A DNA stretch of 64,000 nucleotides from Sphingobacterium alkalisoli. Lineage in GTDB: Bacteria > Bacteroidota > Bacteroidia > Sphingobacteriales > Sphingobacteriaceae. Where the stretch lies: positions 124,001 through 188,000 of the forward strand of contig NZ_SUKA01000003.1 in NCBI RefSeq assembly GCF_005049105.1, read 5' to 3'. The notes under the pieces were generated by a model. The model saw only the letters and a list, made by a program, of their open reading frames with translations, had not been told where the DNA came from and made no database searches. Numbering within the stretch: the stretch's first letter is position 1; each line of letters begins with the position of its first letter. Positions 37,501-47,883 of the stretch are shown in pieces. Made by a program: the position numbers and the translations under genes.

Positions 37501-40500
37501 CACACACGGATACTGATGTAATTTCAATAACGGTGAGTTCCATTACTCCAGTGGTAACTGGAGTAACAAGCAGTGCTGTAAACGGAATCTATAAAGTGGG
37601 AGATGAGGTCTCCATTTTGGTCAATTTTGATCAGGCTGTAATGGTTAATACAAGTGGCGGTTATCCTCGCTTACGCTTGGAAACCGGCAGTACAGACCGT
37701 GAAGCAGATTACGTGAGTGGATCAGGAACCAATATCCTGAATTTCAGCTATATGGTTCAGGAAGGGGATAACTCTACAGATTTGGATTATACGACTACAA
37801 ATGCATTAGTACTTAATGGTGCTACTATAGAGAATATTTCAGGAGATGCTGCATTAATCACCCTGCCTCCGACAGGATCACCCAACTCCCTATCTGGACA
37901 AAAGGATATACAAATTGATGGGTTAATTCCAACAGTTGCCAACGTTGCCGTACCTGCTAACGGAATCTATGGCATAGGTCAGAATCTGGATTTTACAGTA
38001 AATTTCTCTGAAGCTGTAACAATCACAGGTTCTCCCCAAATCAGTCTTACCGTGGGGGCAACCACCGGTCAGGCCAGTTATTTTTCAGGCACTAATTCAA
38101 ATGCGCTTGTTTTCAGGTACACCGTCCCTATGGGGGATCTTGATCTTAATGGGATTGTTGCAGGAACTTTATCTCTCAATGGTGGAACTGTGAGGGATGC
38201 GGCTGGAAATGATGCCAATTTAAGTCTCAATGGCATAGGGAGTACCAGCCAGGTTCTCGTTGACGGGGTAAGACCGACTGTTGTCAGTTTGAGTTTGGAC
38301 AATACCTCCCTAGCGGTGGGAGAAACGGCAACACTTACCCTAGTGTTGAGCGAAAGAATCTCGGGACTTGAAACTGCTGATTTTTCAGTTGACAATGGCA
38401 ATTTATCGGGTTTGTCCTCTTCAGATGGGGGCTTAACTTGGACGGTAATATTCACTCCTATTTCAGGAGTTGAGGATGATTCAAATTTGATATCACTTAA
38501 CAATGAAGGGTATACAGATCTGGCTGGCAATACAGGAACGGGAACAACCCATTCCGACAATTATGTTGTAGACACAGCTGCTCCGACAGGTTATTCAGTG
38601 ACATGGGATGATGCTTTAATCAATGCTTTTGAATCTTCGAATACTACCTTCACTGTTTCCAATACAGAAATTAATACCTTCCTCAATTATAGTATTTCGA
38701 GTAGTGGGGATGGAAATACGGCTACTATCACTGGTTCTGTGTCGGTAAATAATGCAGTCCAACAAATTCCTGTGGATGTTAACACATTGACAGACGGTAC
38801 TTTAACCATTGAAATCACCTTAACAGACGAGGGGAATAATGAAGGGGGTATAGTTTCAGCTAATAACGCAACTTTAGACCAAACACCACCTGCAAGTCCT
38901 TCCACGCCTGATTTGACAAGTAATAGCGATACCGGTGTAAGTGATACGGATAATATTACGGCCGACAATACACCTACTTTCGCGGGAACTGCCGAAGCTA
39001 ATTCTAGTGTAGAAGTGTTTGGCAATGGAATTTCGCTGGGAACCACCAGTACAGATGGTTCGGCCAATTGGAATTTTACATCTGCTCTTATGGCTAATGG
39101 GACTTATGCAATCACGGCTACGGCTACAGATGCTGCAGGTAATGTGAGTTTACCTTCTACTGCTTTGTCCATCACCATTGATCAAAACGAATGTAATGCC
39201 CAGGCTGATTTCATTTTCAGTCCTACTGAAGGCTGTGCAAATCCGTTGACGGTTTTCTTTACTGATCAATCCATCTCTCCGGATGAATGGGCATGGGATT
39301 TTGGGGATGGAGGTACTAGTTCAGCTCAAAACCCTATCCATTCCTACACAACTTTTGGGGATTTTACTGTAAAACTGACAGTGACAGACACTATATATGG
39401 TTGCTCATCTACAATAGAGAAAGTCGTATCTAACTATGAGCTAAAACCTGAATTCTCAGCGAGTAGGACTTTTGGTTGTGGCCCACTGGAAGTTGATTTT
39501 GAGGACTTATCTGTTGGGGCAGAAAGTTGGAATTGGAATTTTGGAGATGGAAACACGTCGACTGAGCAGAACCCAACCCACATTTATGAGCAGCCTGGTA
39601 CTTACGCTGTAGTCTTAACAATAACTGGTGGAGCTTGTTCCAAAACAATAACTAAGACCAACTATATTCAGGTTATAGGCCCTGATGTTGACTTCTCTAC
39701 AGATATCACCGAGGGCTGCGGTCCTCTTACTGTGGCATTTACAAATAATACCATCGCAAGCTCTCCTTCTATAAGATGGGTATGGGACTTTGGAGACGGG
39801 ACAACTTCTACTCTGCAAAACCCAACCCACGAGTATGCTAGTGTAGGCACATATACAGTCACATTAACGGTTTCTGACTTAGATGGATGCAGTAGGACTC
39901 TGACAAAGACTGATCTGATCCAGGTTAATATGTTGGCAGCTTCAATAATACCAACCAATGTGACTTGCAACGGTGGATCTGACGGATCTATTACAGCGAC
40001 TCCTGATGAAGGCTTGGCACCGTTTACCTATGAATGGGGCAATGGGGCAGCTACGGCAACCATAAGTGGACTCTCGGCGGGTAATTACTCGGTGAAAATC
40101 ACCGACGCTAATGGATGCTCGGTAACAAAGTCAGTTGAGATTATTGAGCCAATACCTGCAGGTCTTGCTACCTCAAACCCAACCTCAGTAAGCCACTCAA
40201 GCGCAGCGCTGGGAGGTGAATTATTGAATGGATTGGATTGTGAGCAGGAAACAGGAATTGTCTATGCGACCACTTCCAATCCTGATATTGCAGACACCAA
40301 AGTGATAATGACTTTGACAGGAAATCTCTTCAGTGAGGTAGTTACGGGCTTACAGGTCAATACTACCTACTATGCTAGAGCATACAGCACTAACCAAAAT
40401 GGTATTACTACTTATGGAAATGAAGTGGTTTTTACTACGTCGAAAAAGACACTGGAGATCACAGCTGTTGTTGGACAGAGTAAAATCTATGGCGATGCAG

Positions 40501-43500
40501 ATCCTGTATTTACCTATACAGCTACCGGTTTTGATGGAGGGGATGATGAAAGTATACTGACAGGAGCTTTGGAAAGGGTTGCAGGAGAAAATGTGGGAAC
40601 CTATGCAATTCAGCTGGGAACTTTAAATGCAGGTACTAACTACACGATTAACTTTACAAGTGCAGACTTTGAGATCATCCCTGCAGGCTTTACGGGCGTA
40701 ACTCTCGATGATGCAAGCTTTGTCTATGACGGCACTGCCAAATCATTGGCAATTACTGGAACCCTTCCTGCCGGAACTTCGGTAACCTATACCGACAATA
40801 GCAGAACGGATGTAGGCTCCCAGGAAGTGACAGCTACAATTACCGGTTCGAACTTTACTACATTGGTATTGACAGCTGACCTGACGGTTACCCCGGCTAC
40901 AGTTACAGGAATTACATTCGAAGATGCCAGCTTTGTCTTTGACGGCACAGCGAAGTCGCTTGCGATTACGGGTACGGTACCGGTAGGGGCCAGCGTTGTG
41001 TACACGGACAACAACCGCACGGATGTTGGAACGCAGGAAGTAACAGCTACAATTACCGGTTCGAACTTTACTACATTGGTATTGACGGCTGATCTGACGG
41101 TAACTCCGGCTACGGTTACAGGAATTACATTCGAAGATGCAAGCTTTGTGTATGACGGAACTGTCAAGTCCCTTGCCATCAGTGGCACACTGCCAAACGG
41201 GACAAGCGTTGCCTACACGGACAACAACCACACGGATGTGGGAACCCAGGAAGTGACAGCAACAATTACCGGTTCGAACTTTACTACATTGGTGTTGACA
41301 GCTGATCTGACGGTTACCCCGGCTACAGTTACAGGAATTACATTTGATGATGCCAGCTTTGTCTTTGACGGCACAGCGAAATCGCTTGCCATCAGTGGTA
41401 CACTACCAGCGGGAACAAGCGTTATTTATATGGACAACATCCGTACGGATGTGGGAACGCAGGAAGTGACAGCTACAATTACCGGTTCGAACTTTACTAC
41501 ATTGGTATTGACGGCTGATCTGACGGTAACTCCGGCAGACATTACGGGAATCAGTTTTGATAATGCCAGCTTTGTCTTTGACGGCACAGCGAAATCGCTT
41601 GCCATCAGTGGTACACTACCAGCGGGAACAAGCGTTATTTATATGGACAACAGCCGCACGGATGTGGGAACACAGGAAGTAACAGCAACAATTACAGGCG
41701 CGAACTTTACTACTTTGGTATTTACAGCTGACCTGACGGTTACCCCGGCAGACATTACCGGAATCAGCTTTGATGATGCCAGCTTTGTCTTTGACGGAAC
41801 TGCCAAGTCCCTTGCGATCGGTGGAAACCTACCTGCTGGGGCTTCAGTAGCTTACACAGACAACAGCCGTACGGATGTGGGAACCCAGGAAGTGACGGCA
41901 ACAATCTCTGGATCGAACTTTACTACGTTGGTGCTGACGGCCGATTTGGAGATTACACCAGCTACCATCACGGGTATTACTTTCGAAGATGCAAGCTTTG
42001 TCTACGACGGAACTGCCAAGTCCCTTGCGATCAAGGGTACATTACCGGCAGGGGCTAATGTAGCTTACACGGACAATAGCAGAACAGATGTGGGAACACA
42101 GATGGTAACAGCTACAATCTCTGGATCGAACTTTACTACTTTGGTATTGACAGCTGATTTGACGGTTACTCCGGCAGACATTACGGGCATTAAAATTGAA
42201 GATGCAAGCTTTGTCTACGACGGAACTGCCAAGTCCCTTGCCATCAGTGGCACACCGCCAAACGGGACAAGCGTTGTTTATATGGACAACAGCCGTACGG
42301 AGGTTGGAACGCAGGAAGTGACGGCAACAATTACCGGTTCGAATTTCACCACTGTGGTGTTGACAGCTGATTTGACGGTTACCCCGGCGGACATTACGGG
42401 CATTACATTTGAAGATAACAGCTTTGTGTACGACGGCACAGCGAAGTCGCTTGCGATTACGGGTACGGTACCGGTAGGGGCCAGCGTTGTGTACACGGAC
42501 AACAACCGCACGGATGTTGGAACGCAGGAAGTAACAGCTACAATTACCGGTTCGAACTTTACTACATTGGTATTGACGGCTGATCTGACGGTAACTCCGG
42601 CTACGGTTACAGGAATTACATTCGAAGATGCAAGCTTTGTGTATGACGGAACTGTCAAGTCCCTTGCCATCAGTGGCACACTGCCAAACGGGACAAGCGT
42701 TGCCTACACGGACAACAACCACACGGATGTGGGAACCCAGGAAGTGACAGCAACAATTACCGGTTCGAACTTTACTACATTGGTGTTGACAGCTGATCTG
42801 ACGGTTACCCCGGCTACAGTTACAGGAATTACATTTGATGATGCCAGCTTTGTCTTTGACGGCACAGCGAAATCGCTTGCCATCAGTGGTACACTACCAG
42901 CGGGAACAAGCGTTATTTATATGGACAACATCCGTACGGATGTGGGAACGCAGGAAGTGACAGCTACAATTACCGGTTCGAACTTTACTACATTGGTATT
43001 GACGGCTGATCTGACGGTAACTCCGGCAGACATTACGGGAATCAGTTTTGATAATGCCAGCTTTGTCTTTGACGGCACAGCGAAGTCGCTTGCGATCACG
43101 GGTACATTACCGGCAGGGGCGAATGTAGCTTACACGGACAATAGCAGAACATATGTGGGAACACAGATGGTAACAGCTACAATCTTTGGCTCGAACTATA
43201 CTGAACTGGTGCTGACCGCCGATTTGGAGATTACACCAGCTACCATCACAGGTATTACTTTCGAAGATGCAAGCTTTGTCTACGACGGTACAGCTAAATC
43301 ACTTGCCATCACGGGAACACTGCCTGCAGGAACAACGGTAAGTTATACGAACAATACACATACCAATGCTGGCACGTACAACATTACGGCAAATATTGAA
43401 GGTGGCAACAACTATAACGACTTGAGTCTAACAGCCAATCTGACGATTCATAAAGCACCTCAGAGCATAACGTTCATTTCTCCGGGAGTATTATCCCGCG

Positions 43501-44000
43501 ATGCAGGAACAATTGCCCTGGATGTGTACGCCAGCAGTGATTTACCCGTCAACTTATCCGTAGATGACGCCTTCATCGCCACGGTATCAGGTACGGACTT
43601 AATGGTACACCGTTTAGGAACAGTGCGGGTATCAGCAACACAGCCCGGGAATGCTAACTATGAGGCAGCAGAGCCGGTGTACATGGATATCAAGATCGCG
43701 AACGATGCCTCAGCAAAAGTTCCGATCCGCGTGCACCAAGCCGTATCACCGAACGGCGATGGTATAAATGAGTTCCTGATGATCGAGGGGATAGGAGATT
43801 ACCCAGACAACAGGGTGACCATATTCGATAAATCGGGCCGTGTGCTGGCCGAGATAGAGGGATACAACAACCGTGGCAAGGTATTCACGGGACAGTATGT
43901 AATCGATGGAACGTATTATTATTACCTAGATCTATTGGATGACGGGACGTGGAAGCGCGAGAAAGGTTTCTTTGTCGTAAAACGCTCTAGCGGTAACTAA
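34554..44000 (+). CDS. Giant secreted multidomain adhesin-like protein with T9SS type-B sorting domain
   Basis: This 3148-residue protein has a signal peptide ending GAFAQ (26) and a beta-rich N-terminal domain (27-180). Cadherin/Ig-like modules separated by VNDAP, VNEAP or INDAP motifs follow (about 183-1000), then further bacterial Ig-like modules (about 1000-1545). Three PKD domains come next (about 1550-1795, each with a W-W/DFGDG motif), then one SprB repeat (about 1796-1865, CNGGSDGSI and ITDANGC), a fibronectin-like module, an MBG_2 domain ([16 protein letters not shown]) and thirteen 71-residue MBG repeats (about 2046-2965). A gliding-motility-type C-terminal sorting domain ends the protein (about 3056-3148: [11 protein letters not shown]). 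Type B T9SS cargo is expected to be exported and held at the surface; adhesion is inferred. The PorP/SprF gene starts 9 bases later. Confidence 0.92.
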   Translation: MKKILFLSCLILGFFTSVLTSGAFAQIIIDFENPPTIPISGVRSVSVGGFTFASNLTNQYSIGFQNGVGAGNSIALIDGNLQQFGLTKWTISKDGVGGFQFLGIWIFNRDPGNLMTSKSGTIQGFKNGDETGDAKAINFNGPQNFASDPDFFDVDEIQIVADDIYVAIDNFTYGTVFVPGPINTAPVATAPSAPTVNEDDVNVALADNIEITDVDGDDQTVSFTVTGGTVSLGTTGITFAGGGNGSANFTASGTLVNINAALDAATFTPTPNLFGTNAGTISFVSNDGTVNSNTASVTFDIIGVNDDPSISGLPSLVTVTEDATEDPFNISAASISDIDAGSGELTLTLEATGGVFDIAAGTGITVSGHLTSNLTLTGNLTALNNYINIPSNIYFRPDANLSGNNAASVQVYINDNGNTGSGGGTNVPVGIVNVNITSVNDAPTDVLLDNNSVAENEPVGIVVGLFSAIDVDNGDTFTYTLVPGSGDGGNSAFSIEGNELRTAAVFDFDVQNSYSIRVRVTDSGGLVLELPFSISITDVNEAPTVVNPIPNQNIDQGEELNFQFAVNTFEHGDVLTYSSQLAGGGALPAWISFNAATRTFSGIPSNAHVGTVSIDVIADDGNGGTATDTFDIVISNINDAPIVANAIPDQTATENIAFNFQFAANTFNDIDVGDVVTYSVQLSGGGSLPAWLSFDPISRTFSGTPGNDDTGSIAIEVIANDGNGGAVSDSFELSIQGVNDAPVISAPLTISLFEDEPEALTGISFADPDAGSSPVTVTFNVGSGTLSAIPGNGVAVGGNSNSLILEGSLSDINAFISNGELTFTTALNTTSGVNLNISVSDNGNIGSGGALTDQTGVTLSVTAVNDAPVNTIPGTQQIDQGGALIFSSGNGNLISVSDVDAGGATIEITLTASNGLISLSGTAGLAFSQGSGVNDGTMMFVGTISDINTALDGLMFSPIAGFNGLASLSMTSNDQGFSGSGGAHTDTDVISITVSSITPVVTGVTSSAVNGIYKVGDEVSILVNFDQAVMVNTSGGYPRLRLETGSTDREADYVSGSGTNILNFSYMVQEGDNSTDLDYTTTNALVLNGATIENISGDAALITLPPTGSPNSLSGQKDIQIDGLIPTVANVAVPANGIYGIGQNLDFTVNFSEAVTITGSPQISLTVGATTGQASYFSGTNSNALVFRYTVPMGDLDLNGIVAGTLSLNGGTVRDAAGNDANLSLNGIGSTSQVLVDGVRPTVVSLSLDNTSLAVGETATLTLVLSERISGLETADFSVDNGNLSGLSSSDGGLTWTVIFTPISGVEDDSNLISLNNEGYTDLAGNTGTGTTHSDNYVVDTAAPTGYSVTWDDALINAFESSNTTFTVSNTEINTFLNYSISSSGDGNTATITGSVSVNNAVQQIPVDVNTLTDGTLTIEITLTDEGNNEGGIVSANNATLDQTPPASPSTPDLTSNSDTGVSDTDNITADNTPTFAGTAEANSSVEVFGNGISLGTTSTDGSANWNFTSALMANGTYAITATATDAAGNVSLPSTALSITIDQNECNAQADFIFSPTEGCANPLTVFFTDQSISPDEWAWDFGDGGTSSAQNPIHSYTTFGDFTVKLTVTDTIYGCSSTIEKVVSNYELKPEFSASRTFGCGPLEVDFEDLSVGAESWNWNFGDGNTSTEQNPTHIYEQPGTYAVVLTITGGACSKTITKTNYIQVIGPDVDFSTDITEGCGPLTVAFTNNTIASSPSIRWVWDFGDGTTSTLQNPTHEYASVGTYTVTLTVSDLDGCSRTLTKTDLIQVNMLAASIIPTNVTCNGGSDGSITATPDEGLAPFTYEWGNGAATATISGLSAGNYSVKITDANGCSVTKSVEIIEPIPAGLATSNPTSVSHSSAALGGELLNGLDCEQETGIVYATTSNPDIADTKVIMTLTGNLFSEVVTGLQVNTTYYARAYSTNQNGITTYGNEVVFTTSKKTLEITAVVGQSKIYGDADPVFTYTATGFDGGDDESILTGALERVAGENVGTYAIQLGTLNAGTNYTINFTSADFEIIPAGFTGVTLDDASFVYDGTAKSLAITGTLPAGTSVTYTDNSRTDVGSQEVTATITGSNFTTLVLTADLTVTPATVTGITFEDASFVFDGTAKSLAITGTVPVGASVVYTDNNRTDVGTQEVTATITGSNFTTLVLTADLTVTPATVTGITFEDASFVYDGTVKSLAISGTLPNGTSVAYTDNNHTDVGTQEVTATITGSNFTTLVLTADLTVTPATVTGITFDDASFVFDGTAKSLAISGTLPAGTSVIYMDNIRTDVGTQEVTATITGSNFTTLVLTADLTVTPADITGISFDNASFVFDGTAKSLAISGTLPAGTSVIYMDNSRTDVGTQEVTATITGANFTTLVFTADLTVTPADITGISFDDASFVFDGTAKSLAIGGNLPAGASVAYTDNSRTDVGTQEVTATISGSNFTTLVLTADLEITPATITGITFEDASFVYDGTAKSLAIKGTLPAGANVAYTDNSRTDVGTQMVTATISGSNFTTLVLTADLTVTPADITGIKIEDASFVYDGTAKSLAISGTPPNGTSVVYMDNSRTEVGTQEVTATITGSNFTTVVLTADLTVTPADITGITFEDNSFVYDGTAKSLAITGTVPVGASVVYTDNNRTDVGTQEVTATITGSNFTTLVLTADLTVTPATVTGITFEDASFVYDGTVKSLAISGTLPNGTSVAYTDNNHTDVGTQEVTATITGSNFTTLVLTADLTVTPATVTGITFDDASFVFDGTAKSLAISGTLPAGTSVIYMDNIRTDVGTQEVTATITGSNFTTLVLTADLTVTPADITGISFDNASFVFDGTAKSLAITGTLPAGANVAYTDNSRTYVGTQMVTATIFGSNYTELVLTADLEITPATITGITFEDASFVYDGTAKSLAITGTLPAGTTVSYTNNTHTNAGTYNITANIEGGNNYNDLSLTANLTIHKAPQSITFISPGVLSRDAGTIALDVYASSDLPVNLSVDDAFIATVSGTDLMVHRLGTVRVSATQPGNANYEAAEPVYMDIKIANDASAKVPIRVHQAVSPNGDGINEFLMIEGIGDYPDNRVTIFDKSGRVLAEIEGYNNRGKVFTGQYVIDGTYYYYLDLLDDGTWKREKGFFVVKRSSGN
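40941..41593 (+). repeat. First copy of an exact ~653-bp internal duplication
   Basis: Compared base by base with 42432-43084, this stretch is identical as far as I can see. The first mismatches are just outside (40940 against 42431, 41594 against 43085). The offset is 1491 bases, which is seven 213-bp units. Confidence 0.9.
42432..43084 (+). repeat. Second copy of the exact ~653-bp internal duplication
   Basis: This copy is identical to 40941-41593 and covers the end of unit 9 through the start of unit 12 of the MBG array. The other units differ from each other at many positions. Confidence 0.9.
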
Positions 44001-44009
44001 GCTTTAATT

Positions 44010-44930
44010 ATGAACTTATTGAGATTAAATAGAATGGGAATATTAAAAATAAATATCGGATCGCTGATTATCGTACTTACACTGCTTGTACCCGGAGTTG
44101 TCCGGGCACAGCATGGTGTGAGCTACAACCAGTTTGGGCAGTTGCGAAACAGCTTCAATTCGTCGTTGAGTACAATGGATGAACGGGGAAGTGTCTCTGT
44201 ATTGGGACGTAGCCAATGGTTGGGGGTAGACGGTGCACCAAAGTCGCTATGGGCGACAGGAAATATTGGTTTACAGCGTATAGGTGCTTCCGTTGGCTTT
44301 GACATCAAGCACGCAGCCATCGGTGTTGTCAAGGAAAGTGAATTTAGTGCTTATTTCGCAAAATCGGTGCGTTTGTCTGAAAACGAATACCTCAGCTTGT
44401 CGATGGGTGGTGGGCTATTGTATTTTCAGGGAAATTATAATAGCCTGGATGGTACGGATCCTTCGTTCCGTGATAACATACAAGAGACGGCCGGTGTATT
44501 AAGTATCAGTACTTCTTACTACAGTAAAGAACGGTACTATGTCGGTGTCTCCATGCCGCGTTTTTCGCTTAATCGACGTGAAGACCGCGAATATGAGTTT
44601 GGAAACGTGTACTATATTACCGGTGGTGCTTTATTCCGCCTAGATGACATGTTCCATTTCCGTCCATCTTTTCTGGTCAGCCATATGGACGATCAGTCGC
44701 CTAGGTACGATGTAAGTGCTTTGTTTTTTATGGCACGAAAACTAGGTTTGGGAATGGGCGTTCAGAACCAGGGGGACCTTTCCGCGTTGTTACAATTGAA
44801 TTTCGGAGATTTTGGCATAGGATACAGCTACCAGTTCAGTCCCAACACAGGCACGCTGAACCAGCGTATATCCAACAATACGCATGAAATCGGATTGCGT
44901 TACCGGATAGGTGGAATAGGGTTGTTGTAA
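44010..44930 (+). CDS. PorP/SprF-family type IX secretion outer-membrane protein
   Basis: This 306-residue protein has a signal peptide ending VVRAQ (about 34) and begins its mature part with HGVSYNQFGQLRNSFNSS, as is usual for PorP/SprF. Alternating beta-strands throughout predict a beta-barrel, and it ends with YRIGGIGLL. SprF-like proteins are encoded directly behind large type-B T9SS cargo (SprB-SprF in Flavobacterium) and are needed for its export or surface attachment. The 9-base gap to the giant gene supports a dedicated pair here. An internal ATG at 44034 is an alternative start. Confidence 0.92.
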   Translation: MNLLRLNRMGILKINIGSLIIVLTLLVPGVVRAQHGVSYNQFGQLRNSFNSSLSTMDERGSVSVLGRSQWLGVDGAPKSLWATGNIGLQRIGASVGFDIKHAAIGVVKESEFSAYFAKSVRLSENEYLSLSMGGGLLYFQGNYNSLDGTDPSFRDNIQETAGVLSISTSYYSKERYYVGVSMPRFSLNRREDREYEFGNVYYITGGALFRLDDMFHFRPSFLVSHMDDQSPRYDVSALFFMARKLGLGMGVQNQGDLSALLQLNFGDFGIGYSYQFSPNTGTLNQRISNNTHEIGLRYRIGGIGLL

Positions 44931-45026
44931 GGTTATAAGGTATAATACTTTTAAAAAAAGTTGGAATAAAAAAAATTGTTATTATCTTTAAATACAGGTA
45001 ATAGATAAATCCTGCGGATTAAATCC

Positions 45027-45224
45027 TTAATCTACAGGTAGTTTAAAAAATTGGTTAATAGCCCCTCGCAATCTCCCCGATTGATACGAGGGGTTTTTGT
45101 TAAATTGATCCTTCATCATGATCTTAGTAATGCTTTTGTGTTTTTCCTGCTCAAATTTTTGCTCGTTGTACTTGACCGATTTGGTACGCTCAATAGATAG
45201 CGTCTGCCAGCCTTCATTTTTCAG
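45027..45224 (-). pseudogene. Possible 3' remnant of an unrecognised gene
   Basis: On the minus strand the frame is open for 65 codons from just after an in-frame TGA (45225-45227) to TAA at 45027. It has no start codon near its beginning; the first ATG pair is internal. The translation looks like real protein: GWQTLSIERTKSVKYNEQKF, then KIMMKDQFNKNPSYQSGRL and INQFFKLPVD at the end. Its first bases overlap the end of the DMT transporter gene. I read it as the tail of a gene that lost its 5' part. I do not recognise the family, and chance remains possible. Confidence 0.4.
45062..45096 (+). terminator. Terminator-like hairpin downstream of the PorP/SprF gene
   Basis: CCCCTCG (45062-45068) pairs with CGAGGGG (45087-45093), followed by TTTTTG. 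The stem can be extended inward by ATC/GAT pairing. It lies about 130 bases after the PorP/SprF stop and inside the possible gene remnant on the other strand. Confidence 0.6.
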
Positions 45225-46122
45225 TCATTTTGAGATATCCTTTATTGATGCAATACACGCCACTTAAGGAAGCTGCCAATGCTAAAAGGGTAATTGCTGT
45301 TAATGGTTCTTTCAGGAAGAAGAATCCTAGCATTATGGCAATAAACGGATTAATATAGGCGTAGAGAGATGCAATGCCTATAGGAAGATGCTTTAATGCA
45401 TAAACAAAGCAGGAATATGCCACGATGGAACCGAACACAATGAGGTATAGCAATGCCCATATACTTGCTGACGAAATAGATTCTAATTCAGAATAGTCAT
45501 CTAAAAAAGCACTAAAGAAGAATAACGCTACACCTCCTGAAAACAGCTGTAAGGCTGCATTCTGCATTACACTACTATGGCCGGAGGTTTTATTCTTGGC
45601 ATATACGCTTCCTGAAGCCCAGGCAAGGCAAGCCCCAAAGGCAATCAACATTCCTGTAATATATTCGGGTTTGGTCAAATCTTTTAGGTTGTCTCTGAAT
45701 ATTAGAAGAATGCCGAGGAAACCCAATGATAATCCGAAGATAATGAGTCTGTGCGGCTTTTTTTTATCGAAGCCCAGCACATAATTGATAACTACCACAA
45801 ATACCGGTGTAAGCGACAAGATCAATGCGGCCAGTCCGCTGGATATATAGCGTTCGCACCAACCGATAACCCCATTTCCCAAAGCAACCATCAATACTCC
45901 GGGTATAGCTTGTTGCCAAATCCCTTGTTTAGTTAATGTTAGATTTCTGGTCAATGCAAGTCCTGCCAAGAGAACTCCTCCGGCAATTACTTGACGAATA
46001 GCCGCAAAGAGGAAAGGTGGAAATGTCTCTACACCGATACGGATGGCAAAATAAGTAGTACCCCACACCAAACATACTACGAGAAGAGCTCCATAAGCCA
46101 GCAGATTTTTATTACTACGCAT
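45214..46122 (-). CDS. EamA/DMT-family transporter
   Basis: This 302-residue protein has ten predicted membrane helices in two EamA repeats. The first opens with LVVCLVWGTTYFAIRIGVE and contains RQVIAGGVLL; the second starts near GACLAWASGSVYAKN and ends with INPFIAIMLGFFFLKEPLT. The family exports or takes up amino acids, nucleotides or other small metabolites, and the substrate is not predictable here. It stands alone on the minus strand, with the remnant open frame behind it. Confidence 0.9.
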   Translation of the reverse strand: MRSNKNLLAYGALLVVCLVWGTTYFAIRIGVETFPPFLFAAIRQVIAGGVLLAGLALTRNLTLTKQGIWQQAIPGVLMVALGNGVIGWCERYISSGLAALILSLTPVFVVVINYVLGFDKKKPHRLIIFGLSLGFLGILLIFRDNLKDLTKPEYITGMLIAFGACLAWASGSVYAKNKTSGHSSVMQNAALQLFSGGVALFFFSAFLDDYSELESISSASIWALLYLIVFGSIVAYSCFVYALKHLPIGIASLYAYINPFIAIMLGFFFLKEPLTAITLLALAASLSGVYCINKGYLKMTEK

Positions 46123-46237
46123 TGAAATAAATTATAAAACAAAGTAACGAAGAAAAAAAATACGGTTACAGATACAGTTTTTATATTTTTTTAGGGTACA
46201 ATTTTTTAAAGAACGCTATATAAAATACTGTGGATCA

Positions 46238-46678
46238 TTAGACCTTTCTGCCTGTATTGTCTGCCGTTCGAAGTGTTGACCAGTAAATATTTGATAGCGC
46301 AAGTAATGAAAAAAATATCGGAATGTATGGTGGTTTAATTTTTAGTGGCAAAACATCTGCTGGCACATCTGGATGTAAGTGAACATAAACACTTGTCATC
46401 ATCATCACAATAATGGTAAAAAATGCAAAGTTTGTTAATAAAATATACGCTTTATTTGAAATTTTTTGTCTGTATATAAGACAAAGAAATAAAATAACAC
46501 CCACCGCTATTTCCCCCATGACACCCACTATTTGTGAAATTTGACCTAATCCACTGTTAGCAATCTGTATACTGTACCATCCTTTAAAGGGATTAAAAAA
46601 TTTTAGAATGCCAAACATAAACATACATGTTGCTAAAAACCAATACGTTATTTTGTAATATATCATTTGATTAATCAT
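46238..46678 (-). CDS. DoxX-like small membrane protein
   Basis: From the Met at 46678 the protein has 146 residues and four membrane helices: YWFLATCMFMFGILKFF, a second around GVMGEIAVGVILFLCLIY, a third LTNFAFFTIIVMMM and a fourth in the C-terminal part. The pattern fits the DoxX-like superfamily. Further in-frame Met codons upstream (46747 and 46723) would add a polar leader unlike the family. Base composition is clearly AT-rich compared with the PUL genes. It shares the minus strand with the AraC regulator 5' of it and may be its target, which is inference. No function is assigned. Confidence 0.65.
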   Translation of the reverse strand: MINQMIYYKITYWFLATCMFMFGILKFFNPFKGWYSIQIANSGLGQISQIVGVMGEIAVGVILFLCLIYRQKISNKAYILLTNFAFFTIIVMMMTSVYVHLHPDVPADVLPLKIKPPYIPIFFSLLALSNIYWSTLRTADNTGRKV

Positions 46679-46810
46679 TTGAATTACTGAGATAGGCAAA
46701 TTGTTCCTTTTACAATTTTGCATATTTATTTTAACACAAAACTGCATCTAAAAAGTGAAAGAATATTGGATAAGAAGTTCAAAAAAAGGAAAAATAAGTT
46801 CAAATGTTCA

Positions 46811-47653
46811 TTAGAGTACTTTACTTTTTCGATATTCGAAGGGAGATAAATTATACTTCTTTTTAAATAATTTTGTAAAATAAGAGGTGTCGTTAAATCC
46901 AACTTTATAGCAAATTTCGCTGATAGAAAAATCAGTGAAGCCTAATAAATTACTTGCTTTCAGAAGTTTTTGCTCTTTAATATAATTCGCGGGTGTGTCT
47001 TGGAAATATTTTTCAAAATCCCGCTTAAATGAAGATAAACTACGACTTGAAAGCACTGCCAGCTCGCTTATTGTAATATTGGAAAAAAGATGTGCTTGGA
47101 TTACTTCTTTAAAATTCGCTTGTCTCTGGGTAAACAGGTGAGAAAATAAACTCATAACATTTTCTGCATTGCTAGTCTGAAGGAGTAACAGAATTAGCTC
47201 TTTTAATTTAAGTTTTAACAAATCATCATTAACCAATGTCGGATTTCTAAAATAGAAATCGAAACTTTCAATGAAATGAACCATTATGCCTTGTCTTTCT
47301 GTTTTTTTGGCAAAGTACTTTCTATCGGTAGGGTTAATAAAACTTGGGATTTCATCTTTGTATAGTTCTATTAAAATGTCAGGATGGAGATGAATCGCAA
47401 AAATTTCACAGTATTGATTTTTGGATTTTTGGATTAGTTCTGCAAAGTATTTGCCACATTTCAGTAATACACTTTCTGATAAATAAATATTCAATTTTTC
47501 GGTGGGGGATTTTAGAGTGGTCTCTCCATCTTTTATATATAAAAAGCAGGCTTCATTTTGAAAAATTGCAGCATATTTAAAGGGGGTCTTGATGCGTAAT
47601 TTTTCAACCACGCATTTGTTATTTAAGTTAAAGTGTGTTCTATCAATTATCAT
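46811..47653 (-). CDS. AraC-family transcriptional regulator
   Basis: This 280-residue protein has a C-terminal AraC/XylS DNA-binding domain (about 180-280): first helix-turn-helix TISELAVLSSRSLSSFKRDF and second ISEICYKVGFNDTSYFTKLF with closing KKKYNLSPFEYRK. The N-terminal part (FLYIKDGETTLKSPTEKLN) is a cupin-like ligand domain of the ExsA/YesN type. The gene is AT-rich. It lies just downstream of tRNA-Ser on the same strand and upstream of the DoxX-like gene. The ligand is unknown. Confidence 0.9.
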   Translation of the reverse strand: MIIDRTHFNLNNKCVVEKLRIKTPFKYAAIFQNEACFLYIKDGETTLKSPTEKLNIYLSESVLLKCGKYFAELIQKSKNQYCEIFAIHLHPDILIELYKDEIPSFINPTDRKYFAKKTERQGIMVHFIESFDFYFRNPTLVNDDLLKLKLKELILLLLQTSNAENVMSLFSHLFTQRQANFKEVIQAHLFSNITISELAVLSSRSLSSFKRDFEKYFQDTPANYIKEQKLLKASNLLGFTDFSISEICYKVGFNDTSYFTKLFKKKYNLSPFEYRKSKVL

Positions 47654-47676
47654 TCTGGTTCGAATACCTTCTAACG

Positions 47677-47706
47677 AAAAAAGTCTTTCAAAATGAAAGA
47701 CTTTTC
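47677..47706 (-). terminator. Terminator of tRNA-Ser
   Basis: AAAAGTCTTTC (47679-47689) pairs with GAAAGACTTTT (47695-47705) over a 5-base loop. On the minus strand the stem starts about 4 bases after the tRNA 3' end and is followed by a T-run. Confidence 0.8.
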
Positions 47707-47708
47707 GG

Positions 47709-47793
47709 CGGAGAGCGAGGGATTCGAACCCCCGAACCTGTGACAGTTAACGGTTTTCAAGACCGCCGCATTCGACCACTCTGCCAGCTCTCC
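47709..47793 (-). tRNA. tRNA-Ser (anticodon UGA)
   Basis: On the minus strand the gene begins GGAGAGCTGGCAGAGTGGTC (acceptor stem and D-arm). The anticodon loop CTTGAAA gives anticodon TGA, the variable arm is long as in class II tRNAs, and the T-arm contains GGTTCGAATCC. The acceptor stem GGAGAGC/GCTCTCC is perfect, with discriminator G and no encoded CCA. The length is 85 bases. Confidence 0.95.
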
Positions 47794-47883
47794 GCGACAA
47801 AAGTAGAAATTCTAAGCAGATGTACAAAACTTATTTTATCGTTTATGTTTTATCCCCTGAAAATGAGATTGATTATTTTTTAA

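Larger units (their letters stand above)
40711..43440 (+). repeat. Thirteen tandem 213-bp units coding for MBG repeats
   Basis: Unit starts fall exactly every 213 bases at 40711, 40924, 41137, 41350, 41563, 41776, 41989, 42202, 42415, 42628, 42841, 43054 and 43267 (71 residues each). Conserved features per unit are [14 protein letters not shown], [12 protein letters not shown] and LTADLTVTP. Linkers alternate between [10 protein letters not shown] and [10 protein letters not shown]. The last unit is the most diverged. Reading frame is kept throughout. Confidence 0.95.

Noticed and set aside
40743..43099. Several long minus-strand open frames (60 to 226 codons) within the MBG array
   Set aside because: They repeat with the 213-bp period and mirror the sense codons of the giant gene; no independent coding signal.
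40711..43440. CRISPR array or other spaced-repeat locus
   Set aside because: The period is 213 bases, repeats are continuous, keep one reading frame and encode MBG domains. No spacers or cas genes are present.
47677..47800. Attachment site of an integrated element at tRNA-Ser
   Set aside because: I saw no second copy of the tRNA 3' end and no integrase within the window.
47635..47883. An 82-codon plus-strand open frame
   Set aside because: It reads through the tRNA-Ser gene and its terminator on the opposite strand.
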